A DNA stretch of 34,834 bases from Chloroflexota bacterium (GTDB taxonomy: Bacteria; Chloroflexota; Anaerolineae; J036; Brachytrichaceae), in contig JAGHYX010000008.1 of the NCBI GenBank assembly GCA_017743375.1, positions 1-34,834 on the forward strand, given 5' to 3'. Under the pieces are notes generated by a model. The model was not told the DNA's origin. It did no database searches and saw only the letters and a list, made by a program, of their open reading frames with translations. Of this stretch, positions 7,568 through 16,745 are shown in pieces; within the stretch, counting starts at the first letter, position 1; the number at the start of each line of letters is the position of its first letter. The position numbers were made by a program, and so were the translations under genes.

Positions 7568-10407
7568 CCGCGTTGCTCCTCAGCGCGCTGCCAGCGGCGC
7601 TTGAGGAGTTCAGAAGCCGTAGCGGAAGCCGACTGGGTAGTTGGGCGCGGCTGGCTGGGTTGGGTTGAGCGTTCGGATGGTTTGCCGGCGCGCGCTTTGG
7701 CCTGGAGCAGTGATCTGGTGTGGCCTGCGGCCAGCGATTGATTCACAGGCATGGGCTGCCCACCAAGTTGACGGCGCAGGTTGAGCGTGATGCGCCGCAC
7801 GCCCACGTCGAACGGCAGCAGCAGCGCGGCCAATATCAGCAGCAATGGGAACAGGTCGGTGCGCGCCTCTGCGGCCGGCGCGTTTAGGGCAAACGCCTGA
7901 TCGGGCGAGGTCAAGACGTCACCACCGCCCAGCGCTGCCCACTCGCGCAAGTTCGCCTCGCCGCCCTCGCGGGGCATGTATTCCGCTGAATAGGGCTGCA
8001 CGTAACCGGCGAGCGCCTCCGCCAGGTCGGTCGTGCTTGCGCCGCTTGGCTGCGCCGGCGCGACGCGCACAAAATACGCTTCGCCCTGCCGTAGCTCAGC
8101 CTCGGCTTCGTAGCGCCCAGGCGAGACCTGGCTCATGCGCAGCGTGCGCGTTCCTCCATCGGCATCTACCAGCGTTGCGACCAGTTCTAGGCGCTCGTCA
8201 ATATATGCTTCGGGCAGCTCCGCTGTGATCACCGTGCGCTCCTCGCGAGGGTTGATGGCGAGCTGAATAGGCGACTGGGGGCGTTCTAAGATCGTCCAAC
8301 GGACGGTCTGTCCCCAAAACTTGGGAAAGTCATCCCATGCGACCCAGGCTTTAGCCCAGCGCCCAGTTGCGTCGGAAGTGAACGCCACAGCCCGGCCCAG
8401 CCCGTATTGCCAAGTGGCCAGCAGCGGATCGCTCTCGCTGGCCCACAGGACGACCTGCGCGGCGGGTTTGGGCGTGCTGGCGATGTAACCCTGGAGTGAC
8501 GGCATGGCAGCGATGCCGCTCATGATTGGGTTGCTCGCGCCGGAGCGGGGGAAGAAAGGCTGCTCGACGATGTAGCTGCGCTGGGCCAACGCGGCCTCTT
8601 CGGTGAAGATTGTCGGCAAGTTCGCTGCGCGGTCGGTGAAGTGATAGCGCCCGCCGCCGATCTCCGCGATGCTTTTTAGGAAGGGAATATCCGAACCATC
8701 ACCAAACGCCACCACGCTGAGCGTAAGGTCATGTTCGGCGCGCATGCGGCGCACCAGCTCGCGGACGCCTTCCTGACGCTCGGCGTCGTTGCCATCGGCC
8801 AGCAGGATGATGAACTTGGTGAGTTTGGACGAGCGAGCGATGATCTTCTCGGCTTCCTTGAGCGATTCATAGACGTAGATGCCGCCACCGCCTGGGGCAA
8901 TGCTCAGGATCTGATTGATGTATCGCTTCTTATCGCGGCCGGCGAATGGCCCGATGATGTCCACCGGCTCGGTGTCGAAGCCGATGACCGTCAATTCGTC
9001 ATCGTCATTCATCATCTCGGCCACCCGCGCCGCCGCTTCGGCGGCCAGGCGCATCTTCATCACCCCGTTCTCCATCAAGCTCATGCTGCCGCTCTTGTCC
9101 ATCACCACGACGATAGAGACAGATGGAAAGCGCTTAGGGTCTTTCACCTGCATCTCGATGGGCAGCGCCTCCTCCAGAGGGGTCTGGTAATAGCCTCCTG
9201 CGCCGTAGCTGTTCGGTCCGCCGATGACCACCAACCCCCCGCCGATGTCGCGCACGTAACTCTGGATGGCGTCCATAGCGTGCAAGGATAGCTCGCGCGC
9301 CGGCACGTTGACCATAACCACGGCCTGATAACCAGCCAGCGACTGAATCTCGCTGGGCATGGCGCGGGGCGACACTTCGTCGTACGAAATGCCGATCGCG
9401 TCGAGCGCCCGTCTGAGCGCACCCGTCTCATCCACGTTGCCGGATGATGAATCGGGCGGGAGCGAGACCAACAAAATGCGCGACGGGCCATCCACGATCA
9501 CGGCGGCTGAAAGGGCGTTATTCTGGGGGCGCACATCCACCTCCGGCGCGACCTGAACGCGAAATGTGCCGAAGCCGGCCTGTGGCGCGCTGGCCCGAAC
9601 GACGAACTCGCTTATCCCGTTGGTCAGGTTGACCAACTCCTGAGCAATCAGCGCCGAGCCGGAGAAGACCGTCAACTGGGCGCGCATGGCTCGGTTGGAA
9701 CGCACAGCGATGTTCAGCGGGACGATCTGGCCGGCTGCGGCGCGCGGCGGCGCGTCCAGCCGCTCCACTGCGGCATCCGGCCCTTGGACGCTGGGCAGCG
9801 GCACGACATCCAACCGGGTATTTGAAGCAGCAGCCAAGCGCGCTGCGCGCGCAGCGTCCCCCGCTGTTTGCAGACCGTCGCTCAGCAGCACCAGCCGCCT
9901 GGCAGCGTCGGAGGGAAATAGCGAAAGGCCCAGCCGAATCGCCCCTTCGATGTTTGTCGCGGCTGAGCGCACCTGCGTGCCAATCGGCGGCAGGTCGCGC
10001 GCCGCAGACATCGCGCGCTCCACTTGGGCATCTGCGCCGAAGACGACGACCGCTGCCTGGTCCTGGCCGTCGCTGCGCATGGCCCTCAAGGCCTCGCGGA
10101 CGAATTGCGCGGCCTGTTCCACGCCACTTGGCCCGACGCTATCCGATGCGTCTATCAGAAAGACCACCGCCAAACGGTTGGTGGGCTGCACAGCCTGCAT
10201 GCCGGCCAGGGCGAAGATGAGCGCGGCAAACAGCGCCCAGCGCACCCCCAGCGCAGCCAGCGCCTGAAGGTCCAGCCTCCGCGCTGGCAATCCGGCGCGA
10301 TCAACGGCCAATCCGCGCCTGTTGAACAAACGCGGCAGGGCGATCAGCGCGCTCAGGGGGAGGAGCGCCAAGAGGATCAGCCACGCCGGCTGGCTGAAGG
10401 AGATCAC
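7564..10407 (-). CDS. Large membrane protein with two VWA domains and a glutamine-amidotransferase-like domain
   Basis: The 947-residue protein begins with BatA-like N-terminal membrane segments (about residues 8-25 and 52-72). VWA domain 1 follows with a MIDAS motif at D86, S88 and S90 (DASDS). Around 310-400 comes a class I glutamine-amidotransferase-like fold (RILLVSLPPD and GGGLVVIGGPNSYGAGGY) with no catalytic cysteine visible in that loop. VWA domain 2 has MIDAS D437, S439, S441 (DKSGS) and the later strand FIILLADGND. A beta-rich region and one last membrane segment near the C-terminus (LFPLLLILAALLLPFDVG) complete it. Families with this arrangement are membrane-anchored and of unknown function. 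The start is a GTG with no clear ribosome-binding site, but it fits the usual N-terminus. It is downstream of the solute-binding gene by 42 bases and coupled to the hydrolase gene. Confidence 0.85.
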   Translation of the reverse strand: MISFSQPAWLILLALLPLSALIALPRLFNRRGLAVDRAGLPARRLDLQALAALGVRWALFAALIFALAGMQAVQPTNRLAVVFLIDASDSVGPSGVEQAAQFVREALRAMRSDGQDQAAVVVFGADAQVERAMSAARDLPPIGTQVRSAATNIEGAIRLGLSLFPSDAARRLVLLSDGLQTAGDAARAARLAAASNTRLDVVPLPSVQGPDAAVERLDAPPRAAAGQIVPLNIAVRSNRAMRAQLTVFSGSALIAQELVNLTNGISEFVVRASAPQAGFGTFRVQVAPEVDVRPQNNALSAAVIVDGPSRILLVSLPPDSSSGNVDETGALRRALDAIGISYDEVSPRAMPSEIQSLAGYQAVVMVNVPARELSLHAMDAIQSYVRDIGGGLVVIGGPNSYGAGGYYQTPLEEALPIEMQVKDPKRFPSVSIVVVMDKSGSMSLMENGVMKMRLAAEAAARVAEMMNDDDELTVIGFDTEPVDIIGPFAGRDKKRYINQILSIAPGGGGIYVYESLKEAEKIIARSSKLTKFIILLADGNDAERQEGVRELVRRMRAEHDLTLSVVAFGDGSDIPFLKSIAEIGGGRYHFTDRAANLPTIFTEEAALAQRSYIVEQPFFPRSGASNPIMSGIAAMPSLQGYIASTPKPAAQVVLWASESDPLLATWQYGLGRAVAFTSDATGRWAKAWVAWDDFPKFWGQTVRWTILERPQSPIQLAINPREERTVITAELPEAYIDERLELVATLVDADGGTRTLRMSQVSPGRYEAEAELRQGEAYFVRVAPAQPSGASTTDLAEALAGYVQPYSAEYMPREGGEANLREWAALGGGDVLTSPDQAFALNAPAAEARTDLFPLLLILAALLLPFDVGVRRITLNLRRQLGGQPMPVNQSLAAGHTRSLLQAKARAGKPSERSTQPSQPRPTTQSASATASELLKRRWQRAEEQRG

Positions 10408-10449
10408 CGACCCGATTCTATGGGCAGCGGATGATGGCTTTCTGAGCGC

Positions 10450-11508
10450 TCACTGAGGCGCGATGCTCACCTCATCCTCAAACCGCCTGCTGAGTTCACG
10501 CCGCCGGCGGCCCGCTTCCCACAGGTCGTAATCCACCAGCTTCACCGTGCCGGGCCGAACCGCCTGTGCGGGCCGCTTGGCTCGCGGATGCGTGGGGAGC
10601 GGATATGCCTTGACCAGGGGACCGATCTCTTGCGCCTCCGGGGTGAGCGCCCAGTCAATCCACCGCTTGGCAGCGTCGCGCTCCGGCGCGCCTTTGATCA
10701 GCGCCACGCCGCCGACGGCATACCCCGTGCCTTCGTGAGGAAAGGAAACCGCCAGCGCTGGCATGCCCTCCTCGGCGAACTTGAGGCAGTCATGGGCGAA
10801 GATCACGGCTACAGCGATCTCGCCGCGACCAGCCATCAGCCCTGGCGCTGGGCCGCTGCGGGTGTATTGGAGGATGTTCCTATGGAGCGCGTGCAGATAG
10901 GCGAAGGCGGCGTCCACGCTGCCCAGGCGCGCCACCTGCGTCCACAGCGCGGTATAGGCAGCCCCTGAGCTGGCCGGGTGCGCCATCGCCACCTCCCCCC
11001 TCAGCCTATGGTCGAGCAGGTCATTCCACGAGTCGGGCTGCTCCAGGCCGAGCCGGCTGAGCACTGCGGTGTTGGCGCAGAACCCCAGCGTGCCGACGAA
11101 CACGCCCGTCCACCAGCCCTCAGGATCCTTGTATGCGGGTGGGATGGCTGCGGCGTTGGGGGAGCGATATGCCTCCAGCAGGCCCTCCAGGCCGGCAGCG
11201 ATCAGGGTATCTGCCGGGCTGCCCCACCAGACGCTGTATTCCGGGTTATCCCTCGTCGCGCGCAAACGGGCCAGGGCCTCGCCGGCGGCGAGCCGCACAT
11301 AGCTCGTCCGAATGCCGGTGCGCCGCTGGAATGCCTCGCTCATGGCGTGGCACCAGTCCTCCAGCGTCGTGCACAAGACGGTCAGTTGATGATCATTAGT
11401 GGAAGTATGCTCCTCGACAACGCGCATCACGGGGGATGCAGCGCAGAGGGTTACTCCGATGAAGATGGCCGCTGTAAAGGCAACGCGCTGCCGTTGCGCC
11501 AATCTCAT
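10450..11508 (-). CDS. Extracellular solute-binding protein of the iron/polyamine ABC type
   Basis: The 352-residue protein has a Sec signal-like N-terminus (positive MRLAQRQR, then a hydrophobic stretch to about residue 26). The body follows the Fe(III)/spermidine-putrescine binding-protein fold: LTVLCTTLEDWCHAMSEAF near the start of the mature part, EYSVWWGSPADTL, GWWTGVFVGTLGFCAN, PDSWNDLLDHRLRGEVAMAHPASSG, and a C-terminal YPLPTHPRA. It would capture a metal ion, a small organic anion or a polyamine outside the cell. No permease or ATPase of its own type is in the window, so it is an orphan here, or serves as a sensor for the two genes behind it. The ATG at 11508 has no strong ribosome-binding site. 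Confidence 0.8.
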   Translation of the reverse strand: MRLAQRQRVAFTAAIFIGVTLCAASPVMRVVEEHTSTNDHQLTVLCTTLEDWCHAMSEAFQRRTGIRTSYVRLAAGEALARLRATRDNPEYSVWWGSPADTLIAAGLEGLLEAYRSPNAAAIPPAYKDPEGWWTGVFVGTLGFCANTAVLSRLGLEQPDSWNDLLDHRLRGEVAMAHPASSGAAYTALWTQVARLGSVDAAFAYLHALHRNILQYTRSGPAPGLMAGRGEIAVAVIFAHDCLKFAEEGMPALAVSFPHEGTGYAVGGVALIKGAPERDAAKRWIDWALTPEAQEIGPLVKAYPLPTHPRAKRPAQAVRPGTVKLVDYDLWEAGRRRRELSRRFEDEVSIAPQ

Positions 11509-11560
11509 AATTGTCTACCGCCGAGGCGGCGACGCTGATTGTATGCCAGCGTATGAAGTG

Positions 11561-11665
11561 GGGGTGCGTTCACAGCCGGGGACAGAACCCTGGGGTGGGC
11601 GACGGCACTGCCGTCGCCCACCCACTCAATTGGTCATAATGGTTGCCCCTGTCGGCGAATGCGCC
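11561..11665. repeat. Family 1 dispersed palindromic element (about 105 bases)
   Basis: The left arm GTGCGTTCACAGCCGGGGAC and the right arm TTGCCCCTGTCGGCGAATGC are imperfect inverted copies of each other. The 31-base core at 11593-11623 is identical to that at 275-305. Between core and right arm there are about 20 extra bases not found in the 246-335 copy. It fills most of the gap between the end of the DUF4340 gene and the start of the solute-binding gene, where the latter's promoter would be expected. Confidence 0.75.
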
Positions 11666-11708
11666 TAGGGAGAAGTCGCTTGCTGCTGCTCGCGGACGGG
11701 CGCGCTCG

Positions 11709-12746
11709 TCAAGGCGTCGGTGTTGGCTGCGCCGTTGACGTTGGCTCAGGCGTGGGTTCAGGGCTGGCCGTTGCGGTCGGCTCTGGGCTTGGCTCAGGCG
11801 TCGGCGGCGCTTGCAAGAAGTCCTCGCGCTTGGCGTTGACGATGTCCTCCACGACGAAGGCGTTGACGCGGACAAACCACGGCGAGCGCGACGATTTCAC
11901 CACGTACGTGCTGTCCTTGTCGTCCCGCGCGCCGATCGCAAGCACCAGAGGGTCTGCGCCGGCGGCGTCGGACTTCAGGGTGAGCGTGAGGACCGCCGCG
12001 GGTCGGCTCAGCCCGTATTCGGGCTTCTCAACCTTGCCCAACGGACGGGTCATGTAGAGCGACGAGACGCGCGAGAGGATGGTCTCCAGCCGGCTGGGGT
12101 TGAAGGTCTCGCCGGCGGCCAGCCCCTGGAACTCCCACACGTCCGAGACGTTGCGCTGAAAGGTCAGTGTGCCGCTGAGGGTGGTCAGCACGACGCGCCC
12201 TACCTCCTGCTCGGTGGCGGTGAAGTACAGGGTGTTGATCCAGCTCGCCAGGTCGCTGGCGATGTCAAAGGGAGCCAGCTTGGTGGTCAGATAGACCTCG
12301 TCCGATCCATCGAGCCGCACGTTAGAGCTGGTCCCGCGGGAGGAACCAAAGAACAGCCGGCGCGCCCCCTGGCTGGTGGTCAGGTCCACGCGGCGGTTAT
12401 AGCTATCTGCCGAGACCTGAAGGCGGCCGTGGCTGGCTGCCGTGGTCGCCAACGGCTCGCCGACCTGGATGCTGGTCAGCTTGCTGAGCAGGTCGCTCAC
12501 CTTGGTCTTGTCCACCGGATAATCGTCCACGTCGGGCAGCACCCACTGGTCGTCCTTCTTCGCCAGGCGCACCTCTTTGTCGGGGCGCTCGTGGATGGTC
12601 ACTGCCGTCACATCGGCCTCGGAGAGCTGGTTGAGCAGCGGGCGCAGCCGGCCCTGGGTGGACTGGGCGGGCAGCACGAGCAACAGCGCGGCGACGACGA
12701 TCTGAACGACCAGCAGGCCGGCCAAGATTTGAATCGTGCGGGTCAT
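11709..12746 (-). CDS. DUF4340 domain protein, partner of the GldFG-type ABC transporter
   Basis: The 345-residue protein has one N-terminal membrane anchor (about residues 7-26) and a beta-rich body of the DUF4340 type. Landmarks are DVTAVTIHERPDKEVRLAKKDDQWVLPD, a RRLFFGSSRGTSSNVRL block and SLYMTRPLGKVEKPEYGLSRPAAVLTL. The last 35 or so residues are low-complexity Pro, Thr, Glu and Ser. DUF4340 proteins are repeatedly encoded next to GldG-like proteins and are thought to be envelope partners of that ABC system; their role is unproved. The start overlaps the upstream stop by four bases (ATGA), and AAGGAGG lies within the end of the upstream gene, so the two are translationally coupled. Confidence 0.8.
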   Translation of the reverse strand: MTRTIQILAGLLVVQIVVAALLLVLPAQSTQGRLRPLLNQLSEADVTAVTIHERPDKEVRLAKKDDQWVLPDVDDYPVDKTKVSDLLSKLTSIQVGEPLATTAASHGRLQVSADSYNRRVDLTTSQGARRLFFGSSRGTSSNVRLDGSDEVYLTTKLAPFDIASDLASWINTLYFTATEQEVGRVVLTTLSGTLTFQRNVSDVWEFQGLAAGETFNPSRLETILSRVSSLYMTRPLGKVEKPEYGLSRPAAVLTLTLKSDAAGADPLVLAIGARDDKDSTYVVKSSRSPWFVRVNAFVVEDIVNAKREDFLQAPPTPEPSPEPTATASPEPTPEPTSTAQPTPTP

Positions 12747-15670
12747 CGCTCACTCACCTCCTTGCGCAGCGCGCGTCCGTCGGCAACGGCGGGGACCAAC
12801 TGCATAGGCGGCTCGGCCCGCTGGCGCAGGCGCCACAACGCGCCGATGCCGAACAGCGCAGCCACCATCACGGCGTAGTTGGCGATCTCCCAGGCCCGGC
12901 GCTCGTTATCGGTCAACGGGACGAGCGCGCGCGTCACCGTGCCGCGGCTGCGGATGTCCAGCAGCTCCAGGTCCTCGACCGACCAGTCAGTGACGTTCTG
13001 GATGAATTGCAGGCTGTTCAGGTAGCGCTCTTGGCCCAGTTGCGCGGAGAGGTTCATCAAGGCGTCATTGAGGAACTCGGCGCTGCCGATCACCACCAGG
13101 CGGGCGGTGTCAGGCGACTGCTCGATGGTCGCGCCGAGCGGGACGGCTGGCTCTGGCGTCGGCGTCGGTTCTGGGGTCACCCCGGGCAGCGGCGTTGGCG
13201 CGGGCGTGGGCGTCGCCTGGAGCGGCGAGGGCTTGCCCTTGAAGAAGCTCTCGAACACCCCTTGTACGGCCACCGCCAGCGGATAGGACTTGCGCTCCCC
13301 TTCCACCGGGAACCCGAACTCCGGGTTGACGGCGAAGTTCGGCTGGATGTCGGTGCTCGTGCGCAGCCAGGCCTGGTCGGTGGAGCGCAGTAAGGTGGTC
13401 ACCTTGCGCTCCTTGTTCTTCTCCGCGTCTATTTCAATGGGTGAGACGAAGTTCATCGTCACCGCCGGCAGGCGCGAGACGATTGGGCTGCTGCGGTCCA
13501 TTGTGTCCGGCCGCACATCCACGAAGAACGGATAACGCACGGCCTGAATCTCGCGCACGGTGATCCCGCCCAGGTTGCGGTTGACCTCGACCGGGAAAGG
13601 CTCGTTGCGCGGGTCCATCACCAGGCTTTGACCGACTTTGACCCCATAATGCGCTAGCAGATCGTCCAGGCCGGTGGTCACCTGCTCTAGGGTCGGCGAG
13701 CCAAAATCGAGCCGCAGGGCGTATGGCCCGCCAGCGATCACCACCGAGCCGCCCTGCATCAAAAACTGGTCAATCGCGTAGCGCGCCTTCTCGTCCAGGT
13801 TGCGCGGGCCGATGATCAACAGCGTGTTCACTTCCGGCGGGATGCGACCGGTCGAGAGATCGACATCGCGCACGGTATATTCGCGCGCGAGCTGCTCGCG
13901 GACCAACCGCCAGGTGTTGGGCGCAGGTCCGCCGAACATGCTCGGCGGCGCGGGCGGCGTCCACAGGCCAACCACGTTGAGGAAGCCGCCGACGTTGCGC
14001 TTGAGCGCCGATTCAACGGCGGTGCGGATGGAGATCTCGGTGAAGTCGCTCTCCGGATACACCGCCTGCGCCTTGCCGTCCACCTCCAGCAGCAAGTTGA
14101 GGTAGAAGGTCTCAGCGCTGAAGAGGCTAACTGGCGTCGGGGGGATGGCATAGCGTTCGGCCAGCACCTTGCGGCTGAGCGCGGCGTCGGGCTGGTCGGG
14201 GTCAATGACCTGATACTCGAACTTGCCGCCGGCCTTTTGCTGGATCTCTTTGGCCACTTTCTCCATCAGCTCCGGCACGTCCTTGAGCGGCTCGGGCAGG
14301 GTCTGCTTAGTGACGATGATGCTCAGGCGAGCCGGCTGCTGAAGCGCGGCGAAGACCGACTCGATGCCGCGGAAGCCGCTGGTCACCCGCTTGATCGAGC
14401 GGGTGAGGTCGTATTCCAGGTTTCGCAGGCGCACGTCAATGCTGCCATCGCGGCGTTGCTCGACCTCGATCAAGTCGCGGAAGTTGAGCACCGTGTTCTG
14501 GTCGCCGTAGCGCACGAGGATGTCAAAGTACGTGTTGATGACGGACGCCTCGTAGCGGCCGGCGACCTGGACCGGCGTCGGCTGGATGCCGTAGGTGCGC
14601 GCGGCCTCGGTCTCCAGCTCCGGATTCGTGATCGGGTCAATCACCTCCGCCGTCACCCGCCCGCGGCCAGCGATTTGATACTCGCGCAACAGGTCGCGCA
14701 CGCGCGGGGTGAGCGGCGCCAGCAGCGGATGGGTCTTCTCGCTAATGTAGGCGCGGATCAGCAGCGGCTCCTGGAGGTTGTTCAGCAGGTTCAGCGTGGC
14801 CGGCGAGAGGCTGAACTCGCGCTGGGCGGTCAGGTCGGCGCGCAGCATCTGCAAAGGCGCCATCCACAGGTTGGCCACGGCCAGGTTGAGCGCCAGCAGG
14901 GCGCTGGTCAGGTTGGCTGTCCGGCGATAGGCCGCCGTGCGCGGGCCGAAGCTCCAGCGCTTGCGGTCCAGCGCCCAGGCGTTGAGCACGAGGAACACGC
15001 CGGCCAGCGAAGCGTAGTAAACCAGGTCGCGCAGGTCAATTACCCCACGCTCGATGCTCTCAAAGCGGCTGCCCGTCCCCAGCGAGCGGAGGAACTCGCC
15101 GGTGACGCCGCCGACGAAATCCACGAAGCTGGGGTTGCCGATCAGGTAGAACACGCCGCACACCAGGACGGTGAGGATGAGCGCGACGATCTGATTGTCG
15201 GTGCGAGAGGAGATGAACAGGCCGATCGCTGCGTAGGCCGCGGCCAGCAGGAGCGCAGCCAGGTAGCCGCCGATCACCGGCCCCCAGTCCAAGTTGCCCA
15301 ACAGCGCCACGCTCAGGGTGAGTGGCAGGGTGAGCACCAGCGCGACGGCCACTAGGCCCATCACCGCCAGGAACTTGCCCAGCACCAGCTTCCAGGTCGG
15401 CACGGGCAGGGTGAGCAGCATCTCGATCGCCCCGCTGCGCTGTTCCTCGCTCCACTGGCGCATGGTCAGCGCGGCCACCAGGAAGATCAACAGCGCCGGC
15501 ATCCAGCGAAAGAGCGGGCGCATCTCGGCCACGCCACGGGCGAAGAAAGTCTCGACCCAGAAGAAGATGAACAGGCTGGCGGCCAGGAAGACGCCGATGA
15601 AGATCAACGCTTGAGGTGAACTAAAGTAGTTATTCCACTCTTTGCGTGCAGTCGCCAGGATGGTTTTCAT
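12743..15670 (-). CDS. GldF-GldG fusion: ABC-2 permease joined to GldG-like extracytoplasmic protein
   Basis: This 975-residue protein joins two genes that are separate in gliding Bacteroidota. Residues of about 1-240 are an ABC-2-type permease with six hydrophobic segments; MRQWSEEQRSGAIEMLLTLPVP is the usual coupling block. Residues of about 255-940 are GldG-like. They include DLTAQREFSLSPATLNLLNNL, REYQIAGRGRVTAEVIDP, a central VNTLLIIGPRNLDEKARYAIDQF and GGSVVIAGG. A Thr-Pro linker at about 815-845 precedes a last domain and a C-terminal membrane segment. The protein would be the membrane core of an ABC exporter or force-transmitting complex. A GAGGAGGG site lies seven bases before the start, 16 bases after the ATPase gene. 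Substrate unknown. Confidence 0.85.
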   Translation of the reverse strand: MKTILATARKEWNNYFSSPQALIFIGVFLAASLFIFFWVETFFARGVAEMRPLFRWMPALLIFLVAALTMRQWSEEQRSGAIEMLLTLPVPTWKLVLGKFLAVMGLVAVALVLTLPLTLSVALLGNLDWGPVIGGYLAALLLAAAYAAIGLFISSRTDNQIVALILTVLVCGVFYLIGNPSFVDFVGGVTGEFLRSLGTGSRFESIERGVIDLRDLVYYASLAGVFLVLNAWALDRKRWSFGPRTAAYRRTANLTSALLALNLAVANLWMAPLQMLRADLTAQREFSLSPATLNLLNNLQEPLLIRAYISEKTHPLLAPLTPRVRDLLREYQIAGRGRVTAEVIDPITNPELETEAARTYGIQPTPVQVAGRYEASVINTYFDILVRYGDQNTVLNFRDLIEVEQRRDGSIDVRLRNLEYDLTRSIKRVTSGFRGIESVFAALQQPARLSIIVTKQTLPEPLKDVPELMEKVAKEIQQKAGGKFEYQVIDPDQPDAALSRKVLAERYAIPPTPVSLFSAETFYLNLLLEVDGKAQAVYPESDFTEISIRTAVESALKRNVGGFLNVVGLWTPPAPPSMFGGPAPNTWRLVREQLAREYTVRDVDLSTGRIPPEVNTLLIIGPRNLDEKARYAIDQFLMQGGSVVIAGGPYALRLDFGSPTLEQVTTGLDDLLAHYGVKVGQSLVMDPRNEPFPVEVNRNLGGITVREIQAVRYPFFVDVRPDTMDRSSPIVSRLPAVTMNFVSPIEIDAEKNKERKVTTLLRSTDQAWLRTSTDIQPNFAVNPEFGFPVEGERKSYPLAVAVQGVFESFFKGKPSPLQATPTPAPTPLPGVTPEPTPTPEPAVPLGATIEQSPDTARLVVIGSAEFLNDALMNLSAQLGQERYLNSLQFIQNVTDWSVEDLELLDIRSRGTVTRALVPLTDNERRAWEIANYAVMVAALFGIGALWRLRQRAEPPMQLVPAVADGRALRKEVSER

Positions 15671-15686
15671 GTGCGATCCCTCCTCG

Positions 15687-16604
15687 TCAGGCGCGGGTGG
15701 CTAGCTCGTTGAAGACGCTCTCCAGCGTGCGCGTGTCGGCGCGCAGCTCGCGCACCGGCCAGCCCATCTGGGCGGCGGCAGCGAACAGCGCCGGGCAGAG
15801 GTCGGCGTTATCCTCGCCGTAGATGCGATAGCTTGGCCCATCAGTTGAGGGCAGCCGCTCGGCCCGCTTGACCCCGCGCACCTGTCGCACGGCCGACTCG
15901 AAGCCCTCCACCGGACGCTGAAGGGTGAGGATAGCGTTCTGGGTGGCGGCCAGGTCGGCCAGCCGCGCGTCGGCCTTGATCTGGCCATTCATGATGATGA
16001 TGGCGCGATGGCAGACCGCCTCCACCTCCGGCAGAATGTGGCTGGAGAACAACACGGTGCTGTGCTGGGCCAGCCGGCGGATGAGCTGGCGAATCTCCAC
16101 GAGTTGGGTCGGATCCAGGCCAATCGTGGGTTCGTCCAAGATCAGCAAGCGCGGCTTGTGCAAGATGGCCTGGGCCAGCCCCACGCGCTGACGCATACCT
16201 TTGCTGAGCTTGCCAATTGGCCGGTTGAGGAAGCCGGCGATGTCGGTGGCGTACACCGCCTCGGAGATGTATTCTGTTTGCTTCTCGGGTGGGATCTGGC
16301 GCAGGTCGGCCATCATCTTCAGGTAGGCCTGTACGGTCATGTCCGGATACAGCGGTGTGTTCTCCGGCAGATAGCCGATGCGCGCCTGAACCTCTAGGCG
16401 ATGGGTGAGCACATCCAGCCCATCTACCTCGACGATGCCCTCATCCGGCTGCAAGTAGCCGGTGAGGATCTTGATGATCGTGGACTTGCCAGCGCCATTT
16501 GGGCCGAGCAGGCCGACGATCTCGCCGGCCTGAACCTGAAAGCTCACCCCGCGCAGCGCTTGGATCGGGCCGTATGCCTTGGTCAATCCCTCGACGCGGA
16601 TCAT
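15687..16604 (-). CDS. ABC transporter ATP-binding protein (GldA/NosF-like)
   Basis: The 305-residue cytoplasmic ATPase has all ABC landmarks: Walker A GLLGPNGAGKST near residues 32-43, signature LSKGMRQRVGLAQA near 133-147, Walker B LLILDEPTIGLDP near 153-165, and the switch histidine in LFSSHILPE. The extra C-terminal 90 residues are typical of the ABC-2 exporter branch (GldA, NosF, CcmA type). It is the first gene of a leftward operon with the GldF-GldG fusion and the DUF4340 protein, and should power that permease. The start is well supported by AAGGAGG six bases upstream of the ATG. The 141-base gap to the divergent glycosyltransferase gene is AT-rich and should hold both promoters. Confidence 0.9.
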   Translation of the reverse strand: MIRVEGLTKAYGPIQALRGVSFQVQAGEIVGLLGPNGAGKSTIIKILTGYLQPDEGIVEVDGLDVLTHRLEVQARIGYLPENTPLYPDMTVQAYLKMMADLRQIPPEKQTEYISEAVYATDIAGFLNRPIGKLSKGMRQRVGLAQAILHKPRLLILDEPTIGLDPTQLVEIRQLIRRLAQHSTVLFSSHILPEVEAVCHRAIIIMNGQIKADARLADLAATQNAILTLQRPVEGFESAVRQVRGVKRAERLPSTDGPSYRIYGEDNADLCPALFAAAAQMGWPVRELRADTRTLESVFNELATRA

Positions 16605-16745
16605 GGAGCGCCTCCTTGGACGATTTGCTATGCGAGTATCTCAGATGGGACGGTGCGCGCAGCATACGCGCGCGATCAAAATATCAAAACACCAAGGGCA
16701 GAGAATGCCCGTATTGTGTTAGAAAGGAATTAACACCGCCCAGCG

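Noticed and set aside
6953-7741. A 262-codon plus-strand frame across the hydrolase start and VWA end
   Set aside because: It overlaps two well-supported minus-strand genes and has shadow-type composition.
11811-12878. A 355-codon open frame on the plus strand, opposite the DUF4340 gene
   Set aside because: It is a shadow of the DUF4340 gene and the end of the GldF-GldG gene, with no ribosome-binding site and no recognisable protein features.
14237-15355. A 372-codon open frame on the plus strand, opposite the GldF-GldG gene
   Set aside because: Its translation is rich in Arg, His, Gln and Ala with no domain signature, as expected for the antisense frame of a GC-rich gene; the minus strand has clear ABC-2 and GldG motifs.
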